A stretch of 64,000 bases of DNA, taken from the NCBI GenBank assembly GCA_963730325.1, contig CAVSRC010000019.1, forward strand, positions 62,001-126,000, read 5' to 3'. The notes beneath the pieces were generated by a model. It saw only the letters and a list, made by a program, of their open reading frames with translations. It had not been told where the DNA came from and did not search any database. A program made the translations under genes and the position numbers. The stretch comes from CAVSRC01 sp963730325 (GTDB lineage Bacteria; Pseudomonadota; Alphaproteobacteria; Rhizobiales; Kaistiaceae). Below are positions 55,080 to 63,836 of this stretch, piece by piece. Position 1 is the first letter of the stretch. The number at the start of each line of letters is the position of its first letter.

Positions 55080-55588
55080 GCATGGAAGCAAGCGGCAACG
55101 GGCTGAGCCCACGCGAAGCCACCATCCGCCGTGTCTTCCGCATCAGCCTGATCCTCAAGGCCATCGACAGCGCCATCGAGATGGCGGGCGGCCTGGCGCT
55201 CTACGCCGTGTCGCAGACGGTGATTGTCGGTCTGGCGCGCTGGCTGACGCGGGCCGAACTTGTGGAAGACCCGCGCGACTTTCTCGCCAACTGGCTGATG
55301 CACTCGGCCGAGGCGCTCTCCGTTTCGCGGAAGGACGCGGCGGCGATCTATCTCGTCTCCCACGGCGCGATCAAGCTGTTCCTGGTGGTGATGGTGCTGC
55401 GCGAGAAGGACTGGGCCTATCCGGTGTTCATGGCCGCGCTGGCGCTGCTGATCGCCTATCAGAGCTACCAGATCACGCTCACCCTCTCGCCCTGGCTGAT
55501 CGCGCTCACCGTTCTCGATGCGGTGGTGCTGGTGCTCACCTGGCACGAATACGGGCTGCACCGGCGGGTGCGGGCGATGGGCGGATAG
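55076..55588 (+). CDS. DUF2127 membrane protein
   Basis: A 170-residue integral membrane protein with four helices. RVFRISLILKAIDSAIEMAG opens the DUF2127 pattern, and VLTWHEYGLHRRVRAMGG closes it. Its ATG overlaps the sigma factor stop. The last 44 conserved bases recur exactly at 56774-56817. Function unknown. Confidence 0.85.
   Translation: MSMEASGNGLSPREATIRRVFRISLILKAIDSAIEMAGGLALYAVSQTVIVGLARWLTRAELVEDPRDFLANWLMHSAEALSVSRKDAAAIYLVSHGAIKLFLVVMVLREKDWAYPVFMAALALLIAYQSYQITLTLSPWLIALTVLDAVVLVLTWHEYGLHRRVRAMGG
55531..55574 (+). repeat. 44-bp direct repeat, left copy (end of DUF2127)
   Basis: An exact 44-base match to 56774-56817. It encodes the VLTWHEYGLHRRVR part of the DUF2127 C-terminus. 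The two copies bracket about 1.2 kb containing a metallopeptidase gene of lower GC. This is the pattern of an insertion into a gene end with duplication of the end. Confidence 0.85.
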
Positions 55589-55658
55589 GAGGCCGAGCGC
55601 TCGGCATTCCATCGGGCCAGTGCTTTTGCGGCACATGATCCCCAATAGGAGGCGTGGA

Positions 55659-56489
55659 TCAGAGCGCGGCGTAGAATTCCGCCGGGGTGGTGCCAAACGC
55701 GTCCTTGAATGCCCGCTGCCACGTGCGTCCCTTGCCGATCCCACGCCAATACGCCACGAGACTGGTCATGCCCGCTTTGTCGACGAGCTGTTCCACGGCG
55801 AGCGCCGAAATATCGTATGCATTCGGCTCTGCGTTCATCCCCTTTCGCGTCTCGAACGACTGAAGCGCCGCGCTCGAGGCCTGCTTCTGCTGCAGCGCCC
55901 AATTTCGCCAGCCTGAAAGGGTCTGTGGTCCCTCATAGAAATACTGCAGGTACTGGGCGGCGCCTTCCATAAGCCAGGTCGGCCCAACCACAGGAACCCT
56001 ATCGAAAGCGCAGCATTTCTTGGCCTTTGGGCCAACCAGGCCATATTGGAGGACGTGGAAGAGCTCGTGCACGAAGATCCTGGTCCTCTGCCCCTGCACG
56101 CTGTTTCCGTTGGTCATGTTGAACGAATTGGAGTTGGTCCGCACGAAGATCGCGCCATAGGTGGCTGCATTCTCGCGAAGAGATGTCCAATCCTTCACGA
56201 TCTGGGCGGTTAGCTTGGCCCCTGTGTGCTTCGCGTAGCTGCGTGCAAGAAACTTGGCGTCTCCGGACACAAACGCCTGTGTCTTCTCAGGAAGGGACGC
56301 CCCAAGGCTTTCTGTATAGAATTTCGCAGCGGTGTCTGCTGCCTCGCGGACCGACGCTTGCACGTCGGCGGTCACGTCGTCACCGAAGTGGAAGTCAAAT
56401 GTCCCTGGTCCCGATGCTGCGTGGGCGGGAATGAACGCAGCAAGGGCCGCTTGCACCAGAACGGCAATTGCCAGGAACCATGATCTCAT
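55659..56489 (-). CDS. Secreted gluzincin-type metallopeptidase-like protein
   Basis: A 276-residue protein. The start at 56489 is chosen because GGGAGG sits eight bases upstream; the ATG at 56495 would be too close. A signal peptide (FLAIAVLVQAALAAFIPAHA) is followed by a peptidase-like region with HELFHVLQYGLVG and a downstream glutamate in TWLMEGAAQYLQYF, the HExxH...E-like order with HELFH. Cysteines appear only as KKCCAFD. It is oriented against its neighbours, AT-richer, and lies between 44-bp direct repeats, all signs of a separate origin. Zinc-peptidase activity is inferred. Confidence 0.7.
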   Translation of the reverse strand: MRSWFLAIAVLVQAALAAFIPAHAASGPGTFDFHFGDDVTADVQASVREAADTAAKFYTESLGASLPEKTQAFVSGDAKFLARSYAKHTGAKLTAQIVKDWTSLRENAATYGAIFVRTNSNSFNMTNGNSVQGQRTRIFVHELFHVLQYGLVGPKAKKCCAFDRVPVVGPTWLMEGAAQYLQYFYEGPQTLSGWRNWALQQKQASSAALQSFETRKGMNAEPNAYDISALAVEQLVDKAGMTSLVAYWRGIGKGRTWQRAFKDAFGTTPAEFYAAL

Positions 56490-56773
56490 CGACATCGCCT
56501 CCCATGGTGCCCGTGATGGCACCGAGCCTTCCCGATTCCAGCCTATTTGCCGTAGGGCGCGATGAGGGCACAAAATGCAAAAACGCGCCTATTCAACATC
56601 ACCATCCCCCCAAAAGAAGAAATATTAGGACAGGTCTTGGCACATAGGGCTAGTGGAACACGGCACGAGGCACAAGGTGGCGGCCGTCGGAGAGACCGAG
56701 CAAGCATCGTGAGAAGAACCGCGCCGATTCCAGTGTTCAAGACGGTGCCGACCGTATTCGTTGTGGCGGTAAC

Positions 56774-56817
56774 GGTGCTCACCTGGCACGAATACGGGCT
56801 GCACCGGCGGGTGCGGG
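56774..56817 (+). repeat. 44-bp direct repeat, right copy
   Basis: An exact copy of 55531-55574, inside a short remnant frame (about 56740-56831) that resembles the DUF2127 C-terminus and whose TGA overlaps the GTG of the next gene. Upstream of the exact match the similarity continues weakly for about 35 bases. Confidence 0.85.
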
Positions 56818-56827
56818 AGGCGGGCCT

Positions 56828-57580
56828 GTGAGCCTGTTCGACGCGATCGTATGGGCGTGGATCGCGCTCGCCATCGTGCTGGTGCCGCCGCAGATCATGA
56901 TCACGGCGCCCTATGGCCGGCACATCAGGCCGGGCTGGGGGCCGACCCTGCCGGCGCGGATCGGCTGGATGGTGATGGAGGGCGTGTCGCCGGTGGTCTT
57001 CGGCGCGCTGTTCATTTTCGGCAGCACGGAGAAGACGGCGCCGATGTGGGTGTTCTTCGCCGCCTGGATGGCCCACTACATCAACCGCAGCCTGATCTAC
57101 CCGCTGCGCGCGCGCATGGCCGGCCGGCAGATGCCGATGGCCATCGTCGCCGGCGGCATCCTGTTCAGCACGATCAACGGCGGCCTCAACGGGCTGTTCC
57201 TGGGCTCGCTGTCGGCGCCCTATCCGGCGAGCTGGCTTGCCGATCCGCGCTTCCATGCGGGGCTCGCCGTCTTCCTCATCGGCGCCGCCATCAACCACCG
57301 CGCCGACGACCGGCTGCTGGCGCTGCGCCGGCCCGGCGGGCCGGACTATTCGGTGCCCAAGGGCGGCATGTTCCGCTTCGTGTCGTGCCCCAACCATCTC
57401 GGCGAGATCATCGAATGGTGCGGCTTCGCGGTGATGTGCTGGAACCTGCCGGCGCTCTCCTTCGCGGTGTGGACGGCGGCCAACCTCATCCCGCGCGCGC
57501 TCAGCCACCATCGCTGGTACCGCGAGCGCTTTGCGGACTATCCGGCCAAGCGCAAGGCGGTGATCCCGTTCGTGCTGTAG
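56828..57580 (+). CDS. 3-oxo-5-alpha-steroid 4-dehydrogenase/DUF1295-like membrane protein
   Basis: A 250-residue multi-helix membrane protein from a GTG. The C-terminal region (GGMFRFVSCPNHLGEIIEWC, then NLIPRALSHHRWYRERF) is the signature of steroid 5-alpha-reductase C-terminal domains, which bind NADPH. Bacterial members reduce unknown lipid or steroid-like substrates. Its start overlaps the DUF2127 remnant's stop, suggesting an ancestral DUF2127-reductase pair. Confidence 0.82.
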   Translation: MSLFDAIVWAWIALAIVLVPPQIMITAPYGRHIRPGWGPTLPARIGWMVMEGVSPVVFGALFIFGSTEKTAPMWVFFAAWMAHYINRSLIYPLRARMAGRQMPMAIVAGGILFSTINGGLNGLFLGSLSAPYPASWLADPRFHAGLAVFLIGAAINHRADDRLLALRRPGGPDYSVPKGGMFRFVSCPNHLGEIIEWCGFAVMCWNLPALSFAVWTAANLIPRALSHHRWYRERFADYPAKRKAVIPFVL

Positions 57581-57712
57581 GGCCTGCGGCACCGCGCGCA
57601 CTGGCGGCGCCTTTGTCGCCTCCCGTCAGGGTGGTAAAATCTGCGAGTCGGAGGGCGCGGAGGGGGCGCCTGAGAGCGTAGCAGGCAAACGCCATCCGAC
57701 CGGGGACGACCC

Positions 57713-57991
57713 ATGGATCAGGAACGCCGCGCCGCAGTGCGCCACCGGACGCTCAAGGAAGCGAAGGTCGTCCTGCACAATTCCTCGACGATCGACTGCA
57801 TCATCCGCAACATCAGCGATAACGGCGCGCACCTCGATTTCACCGACCCGGTGGCCCTGCCGGATCAGTTCGAGGTGCTGATCGTGGGCACCAGCATGCT
57901 GGTGCCGGTGATGCGCGTCTGGGTGCGCGGCAAGCAGGCGGGGATCAAGTTCACCGGCCCCGAAAAGCACGCGCCGCCGAGCCGCTTCTGA
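57713..57991 (+). CDS. PilZ-domain protein, paralogue 1
   Basis: A 92-residue single PilZ domain. The c-di-GMP motif RxxxR is RAAVR near residue 6-10 and the second motif is RNISDNGAHLDF (NxSxxG). A stand-alone PilZ adaptor is expected to bind c-di-GMP and act on an unknown partner. A close paralogue is at 59613. Confidence 0.85.
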   Translation: MDQERRAAVRHRTLKEAKVVLHNSSTIDCIIRNISDNGAHLDFTDPVALPDQFEVLIVGTSMLVPVMRVWVRGKQAGIKFTGPEKHAPPSRF

Positions 57992-58027
57992 AAATCACGA
58001 GCAAGACCGCTGCCATGCGGCCCGGCG

Positions 58028-58159
58028 CTACGCCAGCCCGAGCGCGCGCAGGGCGTGGTTGACGCTGGTGACCGTGAGCCGGGTCCATCGTCCGTGGTTG
58101 GCGCCCAGGTCCCACACGGCCAACAGCAGGAAGAGTGGTACGATCAGAACGACGCGCAT
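58028..58159 (-). CDS. Short single-pass membrane protein
   Basis: A 43-residue protein starting at 58159, eight bases after GGAGG. Residues 1-17 (MRVVLIVPLFLLLAVWDLG) form a membrane helix or uncleaved signal; the tail is TVTSVNHALRALGLA. The ribosome site and hydrophobic pattern support expression. No family is recognised. Confidence 0.5.
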   Translation of the reverse strand: MRVVLIVPLFLLLAVWDLGANHGRWTRLTVTSVNHALRALGLA

Positions 58160-58258
58160 CGGGACGGCCTCCAACCAACCGATGGTTGCAGTCTGTTCAG
58201 CAAAGGTTGTCGTTTCGTAAATGACGTACCGGAAGTTGCGCAAGGGAAAGCGACGAGG

Positions 58259-58669
58259 ATGAAGAAGACCCGCACGACCAATGCAGAAGGGAGCTCCTCC
58301 TCCCAGTTGATCGATGCGCATATCGCGGCGCTCGGCGATTGGCGCGGCGAGACGCTGGCGCGGCTCCGCGCGCTCATCAGGGAGGCCGATCCGCAGGCGG
58401 TCGAGGAGGTGAAGTGGCGCAAGCCGTCGAACCCCTCCGGGGTTCCGGTGTGGTCGCATGGCGGGATCCTGTGCACCGGCGAGACCTACAAGGACAAGGT
58501 CAAGCTGACCTTCGCGCGCGGCGCGGCACTGGCCGACCCGGCCGGCCTGTTCAACGCCAGCCTCGACGCCGGCACGCGGCGGGCCATCGACATCCGCGCG
58601 GGCGAGACGATCGACCCGGCGGCGTTCAAGGCGCTGGTGCGGGAAGCGGTGAAGGCGAACGGGGGGTAG
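58259..58669 (+). CDS. DUF1801 (YdhG/YjbR-like) protein
   Basis: A 136-residue protein starting at 58259. LIREADPQAVEEVKWRKPSN, GGILCTGETYKDKVKLTFA and GETIDPAAFKALVREAVKA match DUF1801. The fold is small alpha+beta; function is unknown. There is no operon partner on this strand. Confidence 0.75.
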   Translation: MKKTRTTNAEGSSSSQLIDAHIAALGDWRGETLARLRALIREADPQAVEEVKWRKPSNPSGVPVWSHGGILCTGETYKDKVKLTFARGAALADPAGLFNASLDAGTRRAIDIRAGETIDPAAFKALVREAVKANGG

Positions 58670-58790
58670 GGGGCCGGGCACGAAGCGAGCGCCAGTCGCG
58701 GAAGAAACGGCGCGCATGGCCCGCTTGAGGTTCGTAACCGGCCGGCGACAAGTGAGCGCGCGTCCTGACCTGGTCAGAACGCACTTTGCT

Positions 58791-59090
58791 CTACGGTTCA
58801 AACTCGGCGAATACTTCAACCCGACCGCCAAAAACGACGCTCGGGCTTCGCGCTGCCTTTTCGACAGCCTCCTTCATCGAATTGGCGTCGACGATCGAGA
58901 CGCCTCTCAAGTCGCCACCATAATCAGATGTGCTTTTGTCCGCCGTGACAACCTTCCCGCCGAGGGCCGTGTGCATGCCGTAGGTTTCCTGGAGGCCGGC
59001 GTTCCAGGTCCGCCACGCCTCGCGATTCCTCTCCTGTTCTTCGGGAGAAAGCGACTGGCCGCTGCTGTAGTATACAAACAGGTATTTCAT
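58791..59090 (-). CDS. YCII-related domain protein
   Basis: A 99-residue YCII-like protein beginning MKYLFVYYSSGQSLS. The start at 59090 follows AAGGAGCGCAAG. The central GGKVVTADKSTSDYGGDLRG replaces the DGPF motif, so it is a distant relative of the three DGPF proteins. A degenerate TCTCGA-N18-CGTC lies upstream on its strand, too imperfect to call an ECF promoter. Confidence 0.7.
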   Translation of the reverse strand: MKYLFVYYSSGQSLSPEEQERNREAWRTWNAGLQETYGMHTALGGKVVTADKSTSDYGGDLRGVSIVDANSMKEAVEKAARSPSVVFGGRVEVFAEFEP

Positions 59091-59349
59091 CTTGCGCTCC
59101 TTGTCCGTTCCGGCCGGATTGCAACGACGGGAACAGAACCACACCCGTCGAGACCCGGCACAACGCATTGTGTCAGTTCTCGTCGCGGGTTCTCGCGCCA
59201 GGGCGCGGATCAGAGCTTCTCGGAAGAAGGGGCCGTGCTTACCATATCCGGCCCTGCCTTTTTCGACCGAGCCTGGTTACGATCGCCGGCCGACCCTGTC
59301 AACGCGAAGCGGGTGTCTCATTCACTCCCCGCAGGCCATGCACGAAGAC

Positions 59350-59591
59350 GGTGGCCTCGACGCATCGGAGCGCGCAAAGCGCCTTCAGTCGCAAGATCGA
59401 CAACCACATTCACGCACTGTCGCTCTACTTTGTCTGGTACAATTTCTTCCGCACACAAGGCGCACAAGCTGTCTCCGGCGATGGCTGCTGGCGACACCGA
59501 TCACCTGTGGTCGATGGAAGATATCGCCGCGCTGGTTCAGGCGAGGGCGCCCAAGCCCGGAAAGCGCGGGCCGTACAAGAAGCCCATTTAG
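59350..59591 (+). mobile_element. Remnant of an IS transposase (C-terminal end only)
   Basis: Two frames are needed to read it: SRKIDNHIHALSLYFVWYNF up to about 59455, then KLSPAMAAGDTDHLWSMEDI and ARAPKPGKRGPYKKPI to the stop. This is the typical end of a rhizobial transposase (helices with VWYNF...AMAAG..DHLW). No terminal inverted repeats or N-terminal part are visible nearby, so the element is dead. Confidence 0.65.
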
Positions 59592-59612
59592 GCAGGTTGA
59601 CAGGCATCGGAC

Positions 59613-59888
59613 ATGGAAGACCATCGCGCGACAGCTCGCCAACGAACGCTCAAGCAGGCGAAGGTCGTTCTTCGCGACTGGTCAACGTTTGACTGCACGC
59701 TGCGTAACTTGAGCGAGGGTGGCGCACGGCTCGATTTCAGCGACCCCGTAGCCCTTCCGGATCAATTTCAGGTGCTGATCGTGGCGACGAATATGCTGAT
59801 TCCGGCAGAGTGTGCTTGGAAACACGGTTCGTCGGTGGGCGTGAAGTTCACGGGCCCTCAGCGGTATGCGCCACCCCGCAAGCTCTGA
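59613..59888 (+). CDS. PilZ-domain protein, paralogue 2
   Basis: A 91-residue PilZ protein with RATAR (RxxxR) and RNLSEGGARLDF (NxSxxG). It is alignable end to end with the protein at 57713, including DPVALPDQF and KFTGP. It lies 21 bases after the IS remnant, so the intervening 1.6 kb may have been brought in between duplicated copies. Confidence 0.85.
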   Translation: MEDHRATARQRTLKQAKVVLRDWSTFDCTLRNLSEGGARLDFSDPVALPDQFQVLIVATNMLIPAECAWKHGSSVGVKFTGPQRYAPPRKL

Positions 59889-59924
59889 AATTCAAACTGA
59901 GACATTACCGATACATGCCCAGCC

Positions 59925-59953
59925 TTGACATGAGAACAAACCAAGAACATACT
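59925..59953 (+). promoter_or_regulatory. LexA-type SOS box overlapping a sigma70 promoter
   Basis: TTGACA (59925-59930), 17-base spacer, CATACT (59948-59953). Within it, GAAC-N7-GAAC (59934-59948) is the complement of GTTC-N7-GTTC, the alphaproteobacterial LexA site. Bound LexA would cover the promoter. It lies 31 bases before the ATG of a 32-residue membrane peptide. Confidence 0.8.
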
Positions 59954-59983
59954 CTCCTCCCAAGTCGAGGTCGGGAGAGTCAA

Positions 59984-60082
59984 ATGTCTGATTTCATTCG
60001 CGATATGGCAGCGTTGGCGGCGGTCGGGGCGTTTGTCGGCATGATCGCGCTGTGGTCGGTGTCGCTGAGCGCCGTGGTGTGA
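59984..60082 (+). CDS. SOS-controlled 32-residue membrane peptide
   Basis: A 32-codon gene with GGGAG six bases before the ATG. It starts MSDFIRDMAAL and continues as one membrane helix (AAVGAFVGMIALWSVSLS). The LexA-type site directly upstream suggests DNA-damage induction. By size, topology and regulation it resembles Caulobacter SidA, an SOS-induced 29-residue membrane inhibitor of cell division. Sequence homology is not claimed. It lies about 220 bp before dnaE. Confidence 0.65.
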   Translation: MSDFIRDMAALAAVGAFVGMIALWSVSLSAVV

Positions 60083-60097
60083 GCGGTCGCGCGCATT

Positions 60098-60182
60098 CTG
60101 AGGTGCGATCCCGGGCTTGATCCGGGGGCCTCGATCCTTCGAGGCCCGCCTTCGGCGGGCACCTCAGGATGAGGTGCGGGGT
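60098..60182. repeat. Palindromic intergenic repeat upstream of dnaE
   Basis: It contains CCCGGGCTTGATCCGGGG, CCTCGATCCTTCGAGG and CCCGCCTTCGGCGGG, followed by CACCTCAGGATGAGGTG. These nested short hairpins are of the dispersed rhizobial intergenic type. They separate the SOS peptide gene from dnaE. Confidence 0.6.
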
Positions 60183-60303
60183 TGGGGAAGGTGGTCGCTT
60201 TGAACTGCGCCGAGCGGCGGGGATAAGCGCCGCGATGCGGACGGGCGCGCATGGACAGGGCGGGGAGCCTCGTGGACACTTGAGCCCCGAGGAGAACCGC
60301 ATC

Positions 60304-63300
60304 GTGAGTCGCATCGTCGAGGAGGTGGGCTTCGTCCACCTCCGGGTCCATTCCGCCTATTCGCTGCTGGAAGGCGCGCTGCCGCTGAAGCGGCTGATCG
60401 AGCTGGCCAGCGCCGACCGCATGCCGGCGCTCGGCATCGCCGACACCGGCAACCTGTTCGGCGCGCTCGAATTCTCCGAGAAGATGGTCGAGAAGGGCAT
60501 CCAGCCCATCGTCGGCTGTCAGGTGGCGGTCGATTTCGCCGATCTCACCGAGGAGAGCCGGGCGGGGGCGAGCGCGCGCCGGGCGCTCTCCGACCTCGTG
60601 CTGATCGCGGCAACCGAGGCTGGCTACTGGAACCTGGTGCGGCTCGTCTCCGATTCCTACGTGCTCGGCGAGGCCGACACCCGCGCGCATGTCGGCCTGG
60701 ACGCGCTGGCCGAACGCGGCGACGGGCTGATCGTGCTCACCGGCGGGCCGGGCGGGCCGGTCAACAAGGCGCTGATCGACGGGCAGACGGAGCTGGCGGC
60801 GAGCCGCCTCGACCGGCTGGCGAAGGTCTTCGGCGACCGGCTCTATGTCGAGCTGCAACGCCACGGCACGGCGGCCGAGCAGGCGGCGGAGCCGGTGCTG
60901 ATCGACATGGCCTACAAGCGCGGGCTGGCGCTGGTGGCGACCAACGAAGCCTTCTTCCCCAAGCGCGACGACTACGACGCCCACGACGCGCTGATCGCCA
61001 TCGCCGAGGGCGCGGTGATCGCCGAGGGTAACCGGCGGCGGCTGACGAGCGAGCATTATTTCAAGACGCGCGCCGAGATGATGGCGCTGTTCGCCGACCT
61101 GCCGGAGGCCACCGAGAACACGGTCGAGATCGCGCTGCGCTGCTCGTGGTGGCCGCGCATCCAGAAGCCGATCCTGCCGCGCTTCGCCGGCGCCGGCGCC
61201 GACCCGGAGGAGGCCGATCGCGCCGAGGCACTGGCGCTGCGCGAGGAGGCCGCGGCGGGCCTGGAGAAGCGGCTGGCGGCGCACGGGCTCGCCCCCGGCT
61301 TCAGCGCGGAGGACTATCGCAAGCGGCTCGACTACGAGCTCGGCGTCATCGAAAAGATGAAGTATCCCGGCTATTTCCTGATCGTCGCCGACTTCATCCA
61401 GTGGGCCAAGGGGCAGGGCATCCCGGTCGGCCCGGGGCGCGGCTCCGGCGCCGGCTCGGTGGTCGCCTGGTCGCTCACCATCACCGACCTCGACCCGCTG
61501 CGCTTCGACCTGCTCTTCGAGCGCTTCCTCAACCCCGACCGCGTCTCGATGCCGGACTTCGACGTCGACTTCTGCCAGAACCGGCGCGACGAGGTGATCC
61601 AGTACGTCCAGCAGAAATACGGCGCCGACCAGGTGGCGCAGATCATCACCTTCGGCACGCTGCAGGCGCGCGCCGTGCTGCGCGACGTCGGCCGCGTGCT
61701 GCAAATGCCCTACGGCCAGGTCGACCGCCTCGCCAAGATGGTGCCGGCCAATCCGGCCAACCCGGTGACGCTGGCCCAGGCGGTGGCGACCGAGCCGCAA
61801 TTGCAGGCGGCGCGCGACGGCGACGAGACGGTGTCCCGCCTGCTCGAGATCGCCCAGAAGCTCGAAGGGCTCTACCGCCACGCCTCGACCCATGCCGCCG
61901 GCATCGTCATCGGCGACCGGCCGCTGTCGCAACTGGTGCCGCTCTATCGCGATCCGCGCTCGGGCATGACGGTCAGCCAGTTCAACATGAAGTGGGTGGA
62001 GCAGGCGGGGCTGGTCAAGTTCGACTTCCTCGGCCTGAAGACGCTGACCGTGCTCGACGTCGCGGTGAAGCTCATCCGCCGACGCGGCATCGACGTCGAC
62101 CTGTCGCGCATCCCGCTCGACGACGCCGCCACCTTCGCCATGCTCCAGCGCGGCGACACGGTGGCGGTGTTCCAGGTTGAAAGTGCCGGCATGCGCCGGG
62201 CACTGGTCGACATGAAGCCCGACCGCTTCGAGGACATCGTGGCGCTGGTGGCGCTCTACCGGCCGGGGCCGATGGCCAATATCCCGACCTATTGCGCCCG
62301 CAAGCTCGGCAACGAGCCGGTGGTCTACCAGCATCCGGTGCTCAAGCCGATCCTCGAGCCGACCTACGGCATCATCACCTATCAGGAGCAGGTGCAGCAG
62401 ATCGCGCGCGACATGGCCGGCTATACGCTGGCGGAGGCCGACCTGCTGCGCCGCGCCATGGGCAAGAAGATCAAGGCCGAGATGGACGCGCAGCGCGGGC
62501 GCTTCATGGCCGGCGCGGCGGAGCGCGGCTACAGCGAAGACCTCGCCAACGAGATCTTCGACGCCTGCGCCAAGTTCGCCGAATACGGCTTCAACAAATC
62601 GCACTCGGCGCCCTATGCGCTGATCACCTATCAGACGGCCTATCTCAAGGCGAACTACCCGGCCGAGTTCATGGCCGCCTCGCTGACGCTGGACAGCGGC
62701 AACACCGACAAGATCTCGGAGTTCCGACGCGAGGCGATGCGGCTCGGCGTGCCGGTGGAGACGCCCTCGGTCAACCGCTGTGGCGTCGAGTTCGACGTCG
62801 CCTACGACGCCGACGGCAACGGCCGCATTCTCTATTCTCTTGCCGCGCTCAAGGGCGTCGGCGCCTCCGCCGTGGAGAGCCTGGTGGCGGCGCGCGGCGA
62901 CAAACCGTTCCGCGACCTCGCCGATTACGGCCGGCGCATCAACCCGAAGGTCATCAACAAGCGCGTGCTGGAGAGCCTGATCGCGGCAGGCGCGCTGGAC
63001 GAGCTGGAGCCCGACCGGGCGCGGCTGACCGCCGGCGTCGACCGCATCCTCGGCATGGCCAGCCGCCTGCAGGAAAGTGCCGCGGTCGGCCAGGGCGACA
63101 TGTTCGGCGCCACCGAGGACCGCCAGCCGCTGCTGCTGCCGGTGGTCGACCCGTGGCTGGCGGCGGAGAAGCTGAAGCGCGAGCACGACGCGGTCGGCTT
63201 CTATCTCTCCGCCCATCCGCTCGACGAATATGCCGGGGTGCTTGCCAAGATGCGGGTGCAGACATGGGCGGAGTTCGCCCAGTCGGTCCACGCCGGGGCG

Positions 63301-63777
63301 ACCGCCGGACGGCTGGCGGCGACCGTCACCGCCAAACAGGAGCGGCGCACGCGCACCGGCAACAAGATGGGCGTGATCCAGCTTTCCGATTCCACCGGCG
63401 CCTTCGAGGCGGTCGCCTTCTCCGAGGAGCTCAACCGCTATCGCGAGCTGCTCGAGCCGGGCCAGTCGGTGGTGGTGCTGGTCAATGCCGAGGACAGGCC
63501 GGAGGGCATCAACATGCGCCTCCAGTCGGTGGAATCCCTCGACCGGGTGATGGCGGGCCTCAAGCAGATCCGCGTCTTCGTGCGCGACGCGGCGCCGCTG
63601 AAGAGCGTCGAGCGCCAGCTCGCCGCCAAGGGCGAGGGCGAGGCGAGCCTCGTGCTGCTGCTCGACGAGGGCAAGCAGGAGGTGGAGATGCGCCTTCCCG
63701 GCCGCTATGCGGTGACGCCGCAGATCGCCTCAGCGCTGCGCGCCGTGCGCGGCGTGGTGCAGGTGGAGCTGGTCTGA
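60304..63777 (+). CDS. dnaE: DNA polymerase III subunit alpha
   Basis: About 1,157 residues from the GTG at 60304 (SRIVEEVGFVHLRVHSAYS), with GAGGAG upstream; in-frame starts at 60169 or 60235 would add an untypical leader. The PHP domain opens HLRVHSAYSLLEGALPLKRL. The catalytic aspartates are in SMPDFDVDFCQ, with GPGRGSGAGSVVAW before. The C-terminal OB and beta-binding region follow. Length and PHP domain fit replicative DnaE1 rather than the damage-inducible DnaE2. Confidence 0.93.
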   Translation: MSRIVEEVGFVHLRVHSAYSLLEGALPLKRLIELASADRMPALGIADTGNLFGALEFSEKMVEKGIQPIVGCQVAVDFADLTEESRAGASARRALSDLVLIAATEAGYWNLVRLVSDSYVLGEADTRAHVGLDALAERGDGLIVLTGGPGGPVNKALIDGQTELAASRLDRLAKVFGDRLYVELQRHGTAAEQAAEPVLIDMAYKRGLALVATNEAFFPKRDDYDAHDALIAIAEGAVIAEGNRRRLTSEHYFKTRAEMMALFADLPEATENTVEIALRCSWWPRIQKPILPRFAGAGADPEEADRAEALALREEAAAGLEKRLAAHGLAPGFSAEDYRKRLDYELGVIEKMKYPGYFLIVADFIQWAKGQGIPVGPGRGSGAGSVVAWSLTITDLDPLRFDLLFERFLNPDRVSMPDFDVDFCQNRRDEVIQYVQQKYGADQVAQIITFGTLQARAVLRDVGRVLQMPYGQVDRLAKMVPANPANPVTLAQAVATEPQLQAARDGDETVSRLLEIAQKLEGLYRHASTHAAGIVIGDRPLSQLVPLYRDPRSGMTVSQFNMKWVEQAGLVKFDFLGLKTLTVLDVAVKLIRRRGIDVDLSRIPLDDAATFAMLQRGDTVAVFQVESAGMRRALVDMKPDRFEDIVALVALYRPGPMANIPTYCARKLGNEPVVYQHPVLKPILEPTYGIITYQEQVQQIARDMAGYTLAEADLLRRAMGKKIKAEMDAQRGRFMAGAAERGYSEDLANEIFDACAKFAEYGFNKSHSAPYALITYQTAYLKANYPAEFMAASLTLDSGNTDKISEFRREAMRLGVPVETPSVNRCGVEFDVAYDADGNGRILYSLAALKGVGASAVESLVAARGDKPFRDLADYGRRINPKVINKRVLESLIAAGALDELEPDRARLTAGVDRILGMASRLQESAAVGQGDMFGATEDRQPLLLPVVDPWLAAEKLKREHDAVGFYLSAHPLDEYAGVLAKMRVQTWAEFAQSVHAGATAGRLAATVTAKQERRTRTGNKMGVIQLSDSTGAFEAVAFSEELNRYRELLEPGQSVVVLVNAEDRPEGINMRLQSVESLDRVMAGLKQIRVFVRDAAPLKSVERQLAAKGEGEASLVLLLDEGKQEVEMRLPGRYAVTPQIASALRAVRGVVQVELV

Positions 63778-63836
63778 GGGGCCGGTCCCCTTCAAACCTC
63801 CGCGAGGGAACTGGCCTCGCCGGCCCGTTCGCCGCT

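Noticed and set aside
56562..56831. An 89-codon frame upstream of the reductase gene
   Set aside because: Only the last ~30 codons resemble anything (DUF2127 end); the rest is intergenic. Treated as a duplicated remnant.
58791..59160. Possible fourth ECF42 promoter upstream of the minus-strand YCII gene (TCTCGA-N18-CGTC)
   Set aside because: One mismatch in the -35 and a spacer of 18 instead of 17; context CGTTCGTC not conserved.
59980..63291. A 1,103-codon open frame antisense to dnaE
   Set aside because: Shadow of the dnaE codon bias; no motif, no ribosome site, and it covers an essential gene.
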